Origin: Caulobacter radicis
Lineage (GTDB): Bacteria > Pseudomonadota > Alphaproteobacteria > Caulobacterales > Caulobacteraceae
Reading direction: 5' to 3'
Assembly: GCF_003094615.1 (NCBI RefSeq)
Contig: NZ_QDKO01000020.1
Coordinates: 62,001 to 126,000 of the forward strand
DNA length: 64,000 nt
In this document: positions 25,198 through 34,469 of the stretch, piece by piece
Position numbering within the stretch: position 1 is the first letter of the stretch
Layout of the letters: each line of letters starts with the position of its first letter
Program-made: the position numbers and the translations under genes
Notes under the pieces: generated by a model
The model's database searches: none
Seen by the model: only the letters and a program-made list of their open reading frames with translations
What the model was told of the DNA's origin: nothing

Positions 25198-26610
25198 TTA
25201 CCAGACGAAGGTGCCCGCCGACCTCGCGGGAAGCCTCGCCTTCAGGCGCCGGGCGCCGTCGACGATGGCGAAGATCTTCTCATCGCCGGTCTGGTTCAGC
25301 ACGATCAGGGCGCGGCCGCCGTCCGGATTGACGAAGGCCACGGTCCTCAGACCCGCTGCCTCGGCGGGCGATCCGACCCGCACCGCGCCCGGCTTCACGA
25401 ACCGGCTGGCGTGGCCGAAGGCGTAGTATTCCTGGTTCCGCTCGACCGCGCCGGTGGCCTGGTCGATGGTCACCACGCCCCGGCAGTCGCCGCAGCCGCC
25501 CGCATGCGGACCGTAGTTTTCATCGAGCGCCAGGTTCCACATCAGGACGCCACGAGCCCCGCCCCGGGTGGAGCCGACGATCAGCTTGTCCATCATCCAC
25601 AGGAAGCTCTCGTCGAACCTGGCCGCCCACTGGCCGCCCGAACATTCGGTGAAGAACACGTCCTTGTCGGGATGGGCCCTGCGCACCTCGTCCTGCGCGG
25701 CGACGTCGCCGGCGTAGCAGTGCCAGCCCACGCCCGCGACGAACGCCCGAGCCTTGGGATCGGACAGCACGGTCATCGGCTGCTGCGGCTGGTCCCAGTT
25801 GTGGTCCCAGTCCAGCACCTTGGTTGCGATCCGCTCGCGGGCGAAGACGGGCCCCAGGTTGTCGCCGAAGAACCGCGCCCGGTCGGCGGCCGGCCAGCGC
25901 ATGCCCGGATAGTTCTCGGGCTCGAAGTCCGGCTCGTTCTGGATGCTGAGATAGTCGGTCGGGACGCCCTGGGCCTTGGCCGCCTTGACGTACTTGGCGA
26001 AGAACTCGGCATAGACCGGATGGGCGTCGGGCTTCAGCTGGCCCTTCACCAGCGAGCCCGTGGTCTTCATCCAGGCCGGCGCGCTCCATGGCGATGCCAT
26101 GACCTTCAGGTCGGGATTGATCTTCAGCGCCGCCCGCACGGTGGGGAACACGTACTGCTCGGGTCGGGCCGTCGAGAAATACTTCAGCTCCGGATCGGCC
26201 GCCCCGCCCGGCGCGTCGTCCAGGCTGTAGTGGTCGAGCGAGAAGTCCGAGGCGCCGATGGTCACGCGGGTGAAGCTGAAGCCGAGCCCGCCCTCCCCGC
26301 GCCCGAACAACTCCGAGAGCAAAGCCTGTCGCTGCGAGGCCGACATCCTGGTCTGGATCAGCCAGGCCGAGGCGTCGGTGATCGACGCCCCGAAGCCGAC
26401 GATCGACTGGTCCCGGGCGGCGACGTCCACGGTCACGACCGGCAGGTCGTCGCCCGTCGCCAGGCTCGCCAACGGCGGCTGCTCGGCCAAGAGCTGGGTC
26501 CGGTCGCCGGTGGTCACCCAGGCGCGGGCGGCGCGCTCGGACGCCGGGGAGACGCTGGCGCAGCCTCCCAGGGCCAGAACCGCCGCCGTCGAGATCAAAG
26601 CCAGACGCAT
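25198..26610 (-). CDS. GH30-family glycoside hydrolase, lipoprotein
   Basis: A 470-aa protein taken from the ATG at 26610, which overlaps the GH3 stop (TGATG); a GTG one codon earlier (26613) is also possible. A lipoprotein signal with lipobox ALGGC (Cys17) indicates surface or periplasmic anchoring. The clan-A catalytic acids are visible: acid/base Glu226 in LSIQNEPDFEP and nucleophile Glu322 in FFTECSGGQW. The pattern GFGASITDASAW and SPWSAPAWMK is that of glucosylceramidase-like GH30 (subfamilies 1-3), which includes beta-1,6-glucanases and beta-glucosidases. Its coupling to a GH3 beta-glucosidase suggests that it cuts a beta-glucan to oligomers that GH3 finishes. Confidence 0.9.
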   Translation of the reverse strand: MRLALISTAAVLALGGCASVSPASERAARAWVTTGDRTQLLAEQPPLASLATGDDLPVVTVDVAARDQSIVGFGASITDASAWLIQTRMSASQRQALLSELFGRGEGGLGFSFTRVTIGASDFSLDHYSLDDAPGGAADPELKYFSTARPEQYVFPTVRAALKINPDLKVMASPWSAPAWMKTTGSLVKGQLKPDAHPVYAEFFAKYVKAAKAQGVPTDYLSIQNEPDFEPENYPGMRWPAADRARFFGDNLGPVFARERIATKVLDWDHNWDQPQQPMTVLSDPKARAFVAGVGWHCYAGDVAAQDEVRRAHPDKDVFFTECSGGQWAARFDESFLWMMDKLIVGSTRGGARGVLMWNLALDENYGPHAGGCGDCRGVVTIDQATGAVERNQEYYAFGHASRFVKPGAVRVGSPAEAAGLRTVAFVNPDGGRALIVLNQTGDEKIFAIVDGARRLKARLPARSAGTFVW

Positions 26611-28895
26611 CACGGCTTGCGGCTCCAGGCCTTCAGCTTGGCCAAGCCGGTCAGGGCCGGATCGCCCGCGTGGGCGCCGACATACAGCGGGTACGCGCCG
26701 GCCGGCAGGGTCCAGCCCGGCTTGGCGGTGTCGTAGTCGGCCAGCACGCGCGGATCGACGCTGAGGGTCACCCTCTTGGTCTCGCCCGGCTTGAGGTCGA
26801 CCTTCTGGAAGCCGGCCAACCGCACCATCGACTTGCGCTTGCCGGCGGTGACGTACAGCTGCGGCGCGTCCGCGCCGGCGACCTTGCCGGTGTTGGTGAC
26901 GTCGAAGCTGACCTTCAGCCCGTCGCCGTCCTCGACCTTGAGGTTCCTGTAGCCGAAGCTCGTGTACGAAAGGCCGTAGCCGAACGGATAGAGCGGCTGA
27001 AGCTTCTTCTCGGCGAACCAGCGATAGCCGACGGCCGCGCCCTCCCCGTACTCGACCGGGAAACCCTTGATCGGCCCGGCTTCCTTGCCGGCCCGGCGGG
27101 CGTCATCGATGGCGGCCTGCTCGGCATAGCCGGGCGCGGAGGCGCGCGGGGCCTGGTCCTCGGTCCTGGGGAAGGTCATCGGCAGGCGGCCCGACGGATT
27201 GACCGCGCCGCTGAGGATGCCGGCGACAGCCTCGCCGCCGCGCTGGCCCGGATACCAGGCCTGCAGCACCCCGCCGACCCGATCGAGCCACGGCATCAGC
27301 ACCGGGCCGCCGGTCTCCAGCACCACCAGCGAGTTCCTGTTGGCGCCCGCGACGGCGTCGATCAGGGCGTCCTGGTTCTCCGGCAGGGCGATGGAGGGCG
27401 CATCTTGCGCCTCGGTCTGCCAGTGCCAGGCGAAGACGATGGCGAGATCGGCGTCGCGCGCCGCGGCGGCGGCCGCAGCCGGATCCTTGCCGTCGACGTA
27501 AGAGACCTCGGCGTTCGGATAGGCCGCCTTGATCGCCTGCAACGGCGAGGAGGCGTGCCAGGTGACGCGGACGAACGAGGCCGCCTCGCCGCCGTTCAGC
27601 GGGATCTCGACCGGCGCGCCGCCGACCGAGCGCACCTGCGACGAACCACCGCCCGACAGCACGCCGACATCGGCGTGGGCGCCGACTAGCACGATCTTCT
27701 TCGCGCTCTTGGCCAACGGCAGCAGGCCCCGGTCGTTCTTCAGCAGCACCGCGCCGCGCTCGGCCAAGGCCTGGGCGACCTTGGCGTTGGCCGCATAGTC
27801 GATCGGCTGGGCGTTGGCCGGGGTCGGGTTGTCGATCAGGCCGGTGGCGATCACCCCGTAGAGGATGCGGCGGACCATGTCGTCGACCCGCGCCTGACTG
27901 ACCTCGCCCCTGGTCACGGCGGCCTTCAGGTCGTCGCCGAAATAGATCTGCTTGTCGAGTTCCTGGCCCGACTGCTGGTCCAGGCCCGCCAGCGCCGCCT
28001 TGGTGGTGCTGTGCACCGCGCCCCAGTCCGACATCACCCAGCCCGGATAGTTCCAGTCGCGCTTGAGCACCTTGTTGAGCAGGAAGTCGTTCTCGCAGCC
28101 CCAGTCGCCGTTGATCTTGTTGTAGGCGCACATCACCGAGGCCGGCTGGCCCTTCTCGATGGCGATCTGGAAGGCCAGCAGATCGCTTTCCCGCAGGTCG
28201 GCCTCGCCGATGCGGGCGTCCATCACGTGGCGGCCGGTCTCCTGCGAATTGATGGCGAAATGCTTGATGGTCGAGACGATGTGGTTGCTCTGCACGCCTT
28301 GGATCGACGCACCGGCCATCTCGCCGGCCAGCAGCGGGTCCTCGCCCAGATATTCGAAGTTACGTCCCGCCCACGGGTCGCGGGTCAGGTTGACGCCGCC
28401 GGCCAGCAGCACGTTGAAGGTCTTGGCGCGGGCCTCGGCGCCGATCATCGCGCCGGACTCGTAGGCCAGCTTCGGCTCGAAGGTGGCCGCCAGCGCCAGG
28501 CCCGACGGCAGGGCCGTGGCGGTGTCGCCCTTGCGCTGCTCGACCTGGTTGGCGACGCCGAGGCTGGCGTCGCTCTCCCGAAGCGTCGGGATCTTCAGGC
28601 GCGGCACGCCCGGCACGTAGCCGGCCGAGGGGATCATGTCGGCGGGCGCGGGCTTGGTGTTGGGCGGGAAGAGGCCGTGCAGGTAGGTGATCTTCTCGTC
28701 CAGCGTCATCTGCCGGACCAGTGCGTCGGCGCGCGCCCAGACCGGGTCGTTGGCCCGCGCGGCCAGCGGCGCGCTGTCCTTTGTCGGCATGGTCTGGGCC
28801 AGGCTCGCGGCCGGCAGCAGGGCCAGCAGCGCCACGGCGGCGGAGGTCCGGCGCAGGATCCGCAGGGCGGATGAAGGCTGGGCGGCGGTCGTCAT
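26610..28895 (-). CDS. GH3-family beta-glucosidase, exported
   Basis: A 761-aa protein with a signal peptide (residues ~1-33, ending SLAQ). The N-terminal TIM barrel carries KHFAINSQE (residues 211-219) and the nucleophile region GWVMSDWGAVH (Asp290). The alpha/beta sandwich domain includes VLLKNDRGLLPLAKSAKKIV and GGSSQVRS. A C-terminal fibronectin-III-like domain (SFGYRNLKVEDGDG, then VSFDVTNTGKVAG) ends the protein. The order and length match periplasmic BglX-type enzymes, which release glucose (or xylose) from non-reducing ends. It is co-transcribed with the GH30 gene. A strong terminator separates it from the receptor gene upstream, so it probably has its own promoter in 28896-28982. Confidence 0.92.
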   Translation of the reverse strand: MTTAAQPSSALRILRRTSAAVALLALLPAASLAQTMPTKDSAPLAARANDPVWARADALVRQMTLDEKITYLHGLFPPNTKPAPADMIPSAGYVPGVPRLKIPTLRESDASLGVANQVEQRKGDTATALPSGLALAATFEPKLAYESGAMIGAEARAKTFNVLLAGGVNLTRDPWAGRNFEYLGEDPLLAGEMAGASIQGVQSNHIVSTIKHFAINSQETGRHVMDARIGEADLRESDLLAFQIAIEKGQPASVMCAYNKINGDWGCENDFLLNKVLKRDWNYPGWVMSDWGAVHSTTKAALAGLDQQSGQELDKQIYFGDDLKAAVTRGEVSQARVDDMVRRILYGVIATGLIDNPTPANAQPIDYAANAKVAQALAERGAVLLKNDRGLLPLAKSAKKIVLVGAHADVGVLSGGGSSQVRSVGGAPVEIPLNGGEAASFVRVTWHASSPLQAIKAAYPNAEVSYVDGKDPAAAAAAARDADLAIVFAWHWQTEAQDAPSIALPENQDALIDAVAGANRNSLVVLETGGPVLMPWLDRVGGVLQAWYPGQRGGEAVAGILSGAVNPSGRLPMTFPRTEDQAPRASAPGYAEQAAIDDARRAGKEAGPIKGFPVEYGEGAAVGYRWFAEKKLQPLYPFGYGLSYTSFGYRNLKVEDGDGLKVSFDVTNTGKVAGADAPQLYVTAGKRKSMVRLAGFQKVDLKPGETKRVTLSVDPRVLADYDTAKPGWTLPAGAYPLYVGAHAGDPALTGLAKLKAWSRKP

Positions 28896-28982
28896 GGGCT
28901 ACTCCGTGTCGGGATCGGGGGGGCGCCGCAACCGGGCGCGAGGGGGCCCGCGCCTCTTGCGAAAGCGGGCCGCGTCGAAACG

Positions 28983-29026
28983 AAAAAAAGCGCGGAGGGC
29001 CAGGGGAAGGGATCGGCCCTCCGCGC
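28983..29026 (-). terminator. Rho-independent terminator of the TBDR gene
   Basis: On the minus strand GCGCGGAGGGCC (29026-29015) pairs perfectly with GGCCCTCCGCGC (29001-28990), 12 bp with a 13-nt loop, followed by seven T residues (28989-28983). It starts 8 nt after the receptor stop codon. This is one of the best terminators in the window. Confidence 0.92.
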
Positions 29027-29033
29027 GCAGGGG

Positions 29034-31787
29034 TCAGAACTTGTAGTTCAGACCGAAGATGTACTGCCGGCCGTACTGGTCGTTGGTCTCGGGCAGCATG
29101 GTGCCGTCCGAGAGCACGCCGGTGCGGGTGCGGTAGGGACTGTTGTCGAGGTTGTTGACCTGCAGCACGGCCGACAGGCCCTTGAGCGGCCCGTCCTGGA
29201 ACTCGTAGCCGATCTGGGCGTCGACCTGCTCGTCGGCCAGCACCTGGGTGAAGCCGCGATAGGCGAACAGCTGCACCACCTCGCCGCGGAAGGCCGAGCG
29301 GTGGCGCTTGCTGATCCGAGCCGAGAAGCCGGCCCGCTCGTAGTAGCCGGTGACGTTGTAGACGTCGCCCGACAGGCCCGGCAGGGCGTTGCTCGAGCCG
29401 GGGCCGTCCGGCTGGATGTCGGTCTTGGTGTGCGACATGCTGCCGACGAAGCCGAAGCCCTGCAGCCAGGGCGTGATCAGGCCGAAGTCGACCGCGCCCG
29501 AGATCTCGTAGCCGTAGAGCTTGCCGCCCTCCCCGTTCTCGGGACGGGTCAGGAGGCCGATGTTGCTGATCGGCGTGACCGTGCCGGTGTTGGGCACGTT
29601 GGAGAAGTCGTAGTCGACCGACTTGTTGTAGATGTAGGTCTCCAGGTCCTTGTAGTAGCCGGCGACGGCGATGTAGGTCCCCGGCGCGAAGTATTTCTCG
29701 ACCGACAGGTCGAAGGCGGTGGCCTTCCACGGCTTCAGGTACGGATTGCCGCCAGAACCGCTCCAGCGGAAGGTCAGGGCGTCGACGCCGGCGGTGATGC
29801 TGGCGCGCATGTCGTCCAGGCGCGGACGGGCCGAGGTCTTGGCCACCCCGAAGCGGACATAGAGGTTCTCGACCGGCTCGGCCGTCAGGTTCAGGCTCGG
29901 CAGCAGCTCGTCATAGGTGTCCTCGACGGTGACCAGGCTGGGCGCCTGGGCCGTGCCGCCGCTGACGGTGTAGCCCGTCGATTCCTGCTTGGTGGAGATG
30001 TACTGCAGGCCGATGTCGCCCTTGATCGGCAGCGCGCCGACATGGGTGTCGATCTTGGCCATCAGGTAGGCCGTGGTCAGGCGCTCCTGGATCTTCCAGT
30101 CCTTGTTGTAGTCGTCGGCGTTCCCGATCGGCACGATGTCGTAATAGACCGGCAGGGCCTTCTGCAGGTTGATGGCCAGCACCTGATCGATGCCCGCGAA
30201 CGACAGCGAGGCCGGCGAGAGCAGGTACTGCGAGGCCACCGTCGTCGGGGCGCGGCCGTTCTTCAGGAACAGGTCGTTGTCCGAGACCGTCTTGTCCTTC
30301 TTGCGGTCGGCATAGTTGATCCCGGCCTGCACGCTGCTCAGGAACCCGCCCATACGGGTCTCGGAGACGTCGTGGTCGATGCGGAAGTCGCCGGTGAACA
30401 TCCGGTCCTCGACCTCGGGGAAGCGGATGGCGCCGTCATGGCCCCACCCGCCCCAGGCCGCCGGATCGCCCAGCTGCATGCGGCTGGCGTCGGCGTAGTC
30501 CAGGCCCGTCGTATATTTGCCGACGCCGTTGAAGGTGAGGTCGTAGCCGATGTTGTCGAAGGTGCGGATCGGGCCGTAGCCGGCGTAGGTCTCGAGGATC
30601 TGCTCGCGGCGCTCGACCTTCGAGTAGCCGATGTCGGCGGTGTAGGTGGTCGCGCCCGACACGTACGAGGTGTTCCAGCCCAGGGCGAACTGCTCGTCCT
30701 TGCGGGTGTTGCGGTCGTTGCGGACGATCGGGGTGACGTTGGTCGCCGTACCCGAGGTGTTGATCAGCGAGTTGCCGACCTTGGTGAAGCCGGGGTTCAG
30801 GAACACCGTGGCGTCGGGCGTGCTGGGGCTGGAGAACCACTGCATGCCGCGGCGGACCTCCTTCTGGTCGAAGGTCGAGTAGAACAGGTCCAGCGTCGAG
30901 TGCAGCTTGTCGTTGGGCCGCCATTCCAGCACCCCCATGTAGCCGTCGCGCACCTGGTCGCGGTTGGTGGCGAAGATCTCCTGGCCGCCCAGGCTGTAGG
31001 CCCCGGCGTTGGCCCCGGTGAACTGGGCCGGCTGCTCCCAGTACCAGGCCTTGTATTGCTGGACCTGGGTCGGGCTGTCGAGGTGAGCATAGCCCAGCGC
31101 CACCCCGATCGTGCCGTCGGCGAACTGGTCGATATAGGACGCGCTGAAACGGTAGCCGCTCTTGGAGCCGTCCGGATTGGCCTTGTCGAGGTCGCTGATC
31201 TCGCGGCGGGCGTTCAGGGTCATCACCCGGCCCTTCTGGTCCAGCGGGCGGACGGTGCGCATGTCGACCGTGCCCGACAGGCCCTGGCCGATCAGGGCGG
31301 CGTTCGAGGTCTTGTAGACCACGACGCTGTTGAGCAGCTCCGACGGATACTGGTCGAACTCGGCGGCGCGGTTGTCGCCGGCGCTGACCTGCTGACGGCC
31401 GTTCAGGAGGGTGGTCGAGAAGTCGGGCGACAGGCCGCGGATCGAGATCACCTGCACCCGGCCGTTGACGCGCTGGCCGGTCAGGCCCGGCAGGCGCGCC
31501 AGGGACTCGGCGATCGAAACGTCGGGCAGCTTGCCGATGTCCTCGGCCGACACGGCCTCGACCACGCCGACCTCGCGGCGCTTGATCTCGGCGGACTTCT
31601 CCAGGCTGCGGCGATAGCCGGTGACCACCACCTCGTCGACGGCGGTGTTTTCCTGGGCCGGGGCGGCGTCCTGGGCGTGGGCGGCGCCGGCCAGCAGAGA
31701 CAGGGCTCCGGCCGAGGCATAGGCCAGCTGCTTGAAGCGCTGGGCGCCGGCGCGGGCGCGCGCGGCCGAATGGGCGTGATGGATCAA
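29034..31787 (-). CDS. TonB-dependent receptor of the beta-glucan locus
   Basis: A 917-aa protein. I take the TTG at 31787 as start: AGGGGAG precedes it by 6 nt and a signal peptide (residues ~1-38, ending AGAAHAQ) follows. The ATG-like longer frame (from 31892) would run through the LacI operator, so it is rejected. After the signal peptide come a TonB box region (VDEVVVTGYRRSLEKSAEIK), the plug (AVSAEDIGKLPDVSIAESLA, VISIRGLSPDFSTTLLNGRQ) and a large barrel ending YIFGLNYKF. There is no STN domain. The plug signature is that of Caulobacter/Xanthomonas carbohydrate receptors. With GH3, GH30, LacI and a sugar permease it forms a saccharide-uptake locus. Confidence 0.93.
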   Translation of the reverse strand: MIHHAHSAARARAGAQRFKQLAYASAGALSLLAGAAHAQDAAPAQENTAVDEVVVTGYRRSLEKSAEIKRREVGVVEAVSAEDIGKLPDVSIAESLARLPGLTGQRVNGRVQVISIRGLSPDFSTTLLNGRQQVSAGDNRAAEFDQYPSELLNSVVVYKTSNAALIGQGLSGTVDMRTVRPLDQKGRVMTLNARREISDLDKANPDGSKSGYRFSASYIDQFADGTIGVALGYAHLDSPTQVQQYKAWYWEQPAQFTGANAGAYSLGGQEIFATNRDQVRDGYMGVLEWRPNDKLHSTLDLFYSTFDQKEVRRGMQWFSSPSTPDATVFLNPGFTKVGNSLINTSGTATNVTPIVRNDRNTRKDEQFALGWNTSYVSGATTYTADIGYSKVERREQILETYAGYGPIRTFDNIGYDLTFNGVGKYTTGLDYADASRMQLGDPAAWGGWGHDGAIRFPEVEDRMFTGDFRIDHDVSETRMGGFLSSVQAGINYADRKKDKTVSDNDLFLKNGRAPTTVASQYLLSPASLSFAGIDQVLAINLQKALPVYYDIVPIGNADDYNKDWKIQERLTTAYLMAKIDTHVGALPIKGDIGLQYISTKQESTGYTVSGGTAQAPSLVTVEDTYDELLPSLNLTAEPVENLYVRFGVAKTSARPRLDDMRASITAGVDALTFRWSGSGGNPYLKPWKATAFDLSVEKYFAPGTYIAVAGYYKDLETYIYNKSVDYDFSNVPNTGTVTPISNIGLLTRPENGEGGKLYGYEISGAVDFGLITPWLQGFGFVGSMSHTKTDIQPDGPGSSNALPGLSGDVYNVTGYYERAGFSARISKRHRSAFRGEVVQLFAYRGFTQVLADEQVDAQIGYEFQDGPLKGLSAVLQVNNLDNSPYRTRTGVLSDGTMLPETNDQYGRQYIFGLNYKF

Positions 31788-31873
31788 GGTACTCTCCCCT
31801 ACTGCGTCTCTTCCCTGGCCCTCCTCGCCCCGTCTCTTGCGGATTCGGCGTCGAAAAGCCGCGCTTTCGTGAA

Positions 31874-31889
31874 TTGGAAGCGCTTCCAA
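31874..31889. promoter_or_regulatory. LacI-family operator, perfect 16-bp palindrome
   Basis: TTGGAAGCGCTTCCAA is a perfect palindrome with the central CG and the GGAAGC/GCTTCC half-sites typical of LacI-family sugar regulators. It lies 87 nt upstream of the receptor's TTG start and 46 nt downstream of the LacI stop, so it most likely controls the receptor promoter. Confidence 0.88.
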
Positions 31890-31934
31890 CAAAGGCCGTA
31901 ACCCGTCGGCCTTGTCAAGGGGATCACGGTTCGA

Positions 31935-32978
31935 TCAGGGAGCGGAGGCGGCCGTGCCCCGTTCGACCACCGCGTGGTCGAGGCAGTCGAACTCCGGTTC
32001 GGCCTCGGCCCGGCCGCCCGTCAGGCGGCTGGCCAGCAGGGCCACCGCACGGCGGCCCATGTCCTTCAGCGGCTGGTGCACGGTGGTCAGCGGCGGCCAG
32101 ACGATGGCCGACACCGGCGTGTCGTCGAAGCCCGTCACGGACAGGTCCTGCGGCACTTTCACGCCGCGTCCGTGGACCACCGAAAGCGCGCCCGCGGCCA
32201 TGTCGTCGTTGGCGCAGACCAGGGCCGTCGGATGCAGCGGATCGTCCAGCAGGCGGGGCGTCAGCTCGACCCCCGAGCGGAAGGTGAAGTCGCCCCGCAC
32301 CTGGATCAGGTCAGCGTCCCCGAGACCCGCCTCGGACAGGGCCCGCATCAGGCCGTCCAGACGCCGGTCGGCCGACAAGTGGCCCTCGATGCCGCCCATG
32401 AAGGCGAATCGGCGATGGCCCAGCTCGATCAGCCGGCGGGCGATGTCGTAGCCGCCGGCCTCGTCGTCCATGCCCACGCCGTCGGCCAGGCCCCTGCCCG
32501 CCCCGCCCGGCGAGATCGACACCACCTTGCAGCCGCGCCGCAGCACCTCGGCGATCAGGCCCGCGTCGTCCGAATAGGGCGGCGTGAAGATCAGCCCCTC
32601 GCAGCGCTGGGTGGCGATCAGGTCGTAGACCTGCTGCTCGCGGTCGGCGCTCTGCAGCGGGATGTGGCGGGTGACCAGCTGATAGCCCAGCTCTAGGCAG
32701 CCGCGCAGCGCGCCCAGTTCCAGGGCCGAATGGTAGAACGAGTTCGGCTCGCTCTCCAGGTCTGAGGCGAACACCAGGCCCAGCAGACGGCTCCCCCCGC
32801 CGGCCAGCGAGCGGGCCTGCGGATTGACCTTGTAGTCCAGCGCCCTGACGGCCTCCATCACCCGGGCCCGCACCTCGTCGCGAACATTGGGGCCGTCGTT
32901 GAGCACCCGCGAGACCGTCGTCCGCGCGACACCCGAAAGGCGCGCGACGTCGTCGATGGTGGGCCGTCTTGCCGTCAA
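31935..32978 (-). CDS. LacI-family transcriptional regulator of the carbohydrate locus
   Basis: A 347-aa protein. The TTG at 32978 was chosen: GGAGAG lies 4 nt upstream and the DNA-binding helix starts at residue 7 (TIDDVARLSGVARTTVSRVL), as in other LacI proteins. The hinge LDYKVNPQARSLAGGGSRLL precedes a periplasmic-binding-protein-like sugar domain (GLIFTPPYSDDAGLIAEVLR, VCANDDMAAGALSV, LSVTGFDDTPVS). It is divergent from the MFS permease and upstream of the receptor, with the operator in the receptor leader. It should repress these genes until a sugar, probably a glucose disaccharide, binds. Confidence 0.92.
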   Translation of the reverse strand: MTARRPTIDDVARLSGVARTTVSRVLNDGPNVRDEVRARVMEAVRALDYKVNPQARSLAGGGSRLLGLVFASDLESEPNSFYHSALELGALRGCLELGYQLVTRHIPLQSADREQQVYDLIATQRCEGLIFTPPYSDDAGLIAEVLRRGCKVVSISPGGAGRGLADGVGMDDEAGGYDIARRLIELGHRRFAFMGGIEGHLSADRRLDGLMRALSEAGLGDADLIQVRGDFTFRSGVELTPRLLDDPLHPTALVCANDDMAAGALSVVHGRGVKVPQDLSVTGFDDTPVSAIVWPPLTTVHQPLKDMGRRAVALLASRLTGGRAEAEPEFDCLDHAVVERGTAASAP

Positions 32979-33075
32979 TGAACTCTCCGAACCGAACGCT
33001 GGGCGACACGATGGTGACGAACGGCCAGGCTGACAATAGCTCGACCGCAAGCTGTCCTGATCGCATAAACCACGG

Positions 33076-34311
33076 ATGGATCAAGGCGGCCGCCCATTTA
33101 CAGAAGCCGAGCCCACCAGGGGACGCTCGCGACTTTTCCTTGCTGGCTATGGCCTGGCCAACGCCGGCGCCTTCATTTCCTTCATCTCGTTCCTGACCCT
33201 GCTGGCGCCGCTGAAGGCCGCCGAGGTGGCGCCGCACGCCCGCGACCTGACGCTCAGCCAGATCTCCATCGTCGGGGCGATCACCGCCGCCATCGCCCAC
33301 ATCGCCTTCGGCGCGCTCAGCGACGCCACCCGCGGCCGCTTCGGCCGGCGTCGGCCCTGGATCCTCGGCGGCTGGGCGGCCACGGCGCTGGGCCTGGTGC
33401 TGGTCGGCCTGGCCCAGACCCCGTGGCAGATGCTGGGCGCGGTCGTGGTGCTGCAACTGGCGGTCAACGCCCTCTACGCGCCGCTGGCCGCCGTACTGCC
33501 CGACCTCGTGCCCGACCACCAGAAGGGCGCGGCGGCGGCCTGGGCGGGCCTGGCCCTGCCCGCCTCCAAGCTGTTCACCGCCCTGGTCGTCGGCGCCCTG
33601 CTGGTCTCGGCGGCCAGCCGCTATGCCGCGGTCATCGCCGCCACGGCCGTGCTCATCCTGCCCTTCGCCCTGACCCTGCGCGAACCGCCGCCCGCCGTCC
33701 GCGCCCCGGTCGCCTGGCCCAGCCTGCGGCTGACCGCCTTCGGCGATCGCCGGTTCCAGATGGTGTTCGCCTCGCGCCTGCTGGTCGAGACCGCCGTGGC
33801 GCTGCACACCCTGTATCTGTTCTTCTACCTCAAGGACCGCGGCGATCTGGCCGGCCGCCTGCCCGGCGTGACGCCCGAGGCCGCGTTCGGCCTGCTGCTG
33901 ACCGCCTCGACCCTGGGCATGCTGGCGGCCGGCGCCGTGAGCGGCCCCCTGTCCGACCGGCTGGGGCGTCGCCCCATCGTCATCGCGGGCGGCGTGCTGA
34001 TCGCGACCGGCGTCGCCCTGCTGCTGCTGGCGCCGGAGTGGCCCGGCCCTCTGGTCGCCCAGATCGTGTTCGGGATCGGCCACGGGGTCTATTCGACCAG
34101 CAACCTCGCCCTTGTGGCCGAGGTGCTGCCCGACAATGCGCGCAACGGCAGGGACCTTGGCCTGATGAACGTGGCGGTGGCGGCGTCACAGGCGCTGGGC
34201 CCGCTGCTCGGGATCGCCGTGGCGTCTACCGGCGGCGACCTGCGCGGCGTCTTCGCGGCCGCCGCCCTGGCCGCCTTGGCCGGCGCCGGAGCCTTGCTGG
34301 CGAGGCGCTGA
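33076..34311 (+). CDS. MFS sugar transporter (GPH/SLC45-like)
   Basis: A 411-aa inner-membrane protein with about 12 helices. The loop between helices 2 and 3 reads GALSDATRGRFGRRRPWIL, the form found in GPH and SLC45-type disaccharide/sugar porters. A second GPLSDRLGRRPIVIAGG lies after helix 8. No strong ribosome-binding site precedes the ATG at 33076, so a slightly later start is possible. It is divergent from the LacI gene and separated by 97 nt. It should bring the glucose or glucobiose released by GH3/GH30 from periplasm to cytoplasm. Confidence 0.88.
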   Translation: MDQGGRPFTEAEPTRGRSRLFLAGYGLANAGAFISFISFLTLLAPLKAAEVAPHARDLTLSQISIVGAITAAIAHIAFGALSDATRGRFGRRRPWILGGWAATALGLVLVGLAQTPWQMLGAVVVLQLAVNALYAPLAAVLPDLVPDHQKGAAAAWAGLALPASKLFTALVVGALLVSAASRYAAVIAATAVLILPFALTLREPPPAVRAPVAWPSLRLTAFGDRRFQMVFASRLLVETAVALHTLYLFFYLKDRGDLAGRLPGVTPEAAFGLLLTASTLGMLAAGAVSGPLSDRLGRRPIVIAGGVLIATGVALLLLAPEWPGPLVAQIVFGIGHGVYSTSNLALVAEVLPDNARNGRDLGLMNVAVAASQALGPLLGIAVASTGGDLRGVFAAAALAALAGAGALLARR

Positions 34312-34313
34312 CC

Positions 34314-34339
34314 GCGATCGTCCGCATGCGGCCGATCGC
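34314..34339. other. 26-nt near-perfect palindrome after the MFS gene
   Basis: GCGATCG (34314-34320) and CGATCGC (34333-34339) enclose the palindrome CCGCATGCGG, with only one mismatched pair. It begins 3 nt after the permease stop. No T-run is present, so it is a weak terminator or processing hairpin that marks the boundary to the next operon. The rest of 34340-34469 holds a direct repeat (CTTTACAA twice, at 34376 and 34386) and no gene. Confidence 0.6.
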
Positions 34340-34469
34340 ACAGGGCGCAAATTCACCACGTGCAAGATTTCCGAACTTTACAAAGCTTTACAACTCTGAC
34401 ACGAGTCCATCGCCGCGCCAACCAGAGCGTGGATAAGCCCGGTCGAAACCAGCCTTTTGGGAGGTGTTG

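Noticed and set aside
31788..31892. N-terminal extension of the carbohydrate receptor to 31892
   Set aside because: It would translate a perfect LacI operator and put 35 charged residues before the signal peptide.
29301..31901. Plus-strand open frame opposite the carbohydrate receptor
   Set aside because: Antisense shadow; Asp/Val/Arg/Gly-rich without domain motifs, and no ribosome-binding site.
32311..34083. Minus-strand frame across lacI and the MFS gene
   Set aside because: It spans two divergent genes with good motifs and crosses their shared promoter region, so it cannot be a real gene as drawn.
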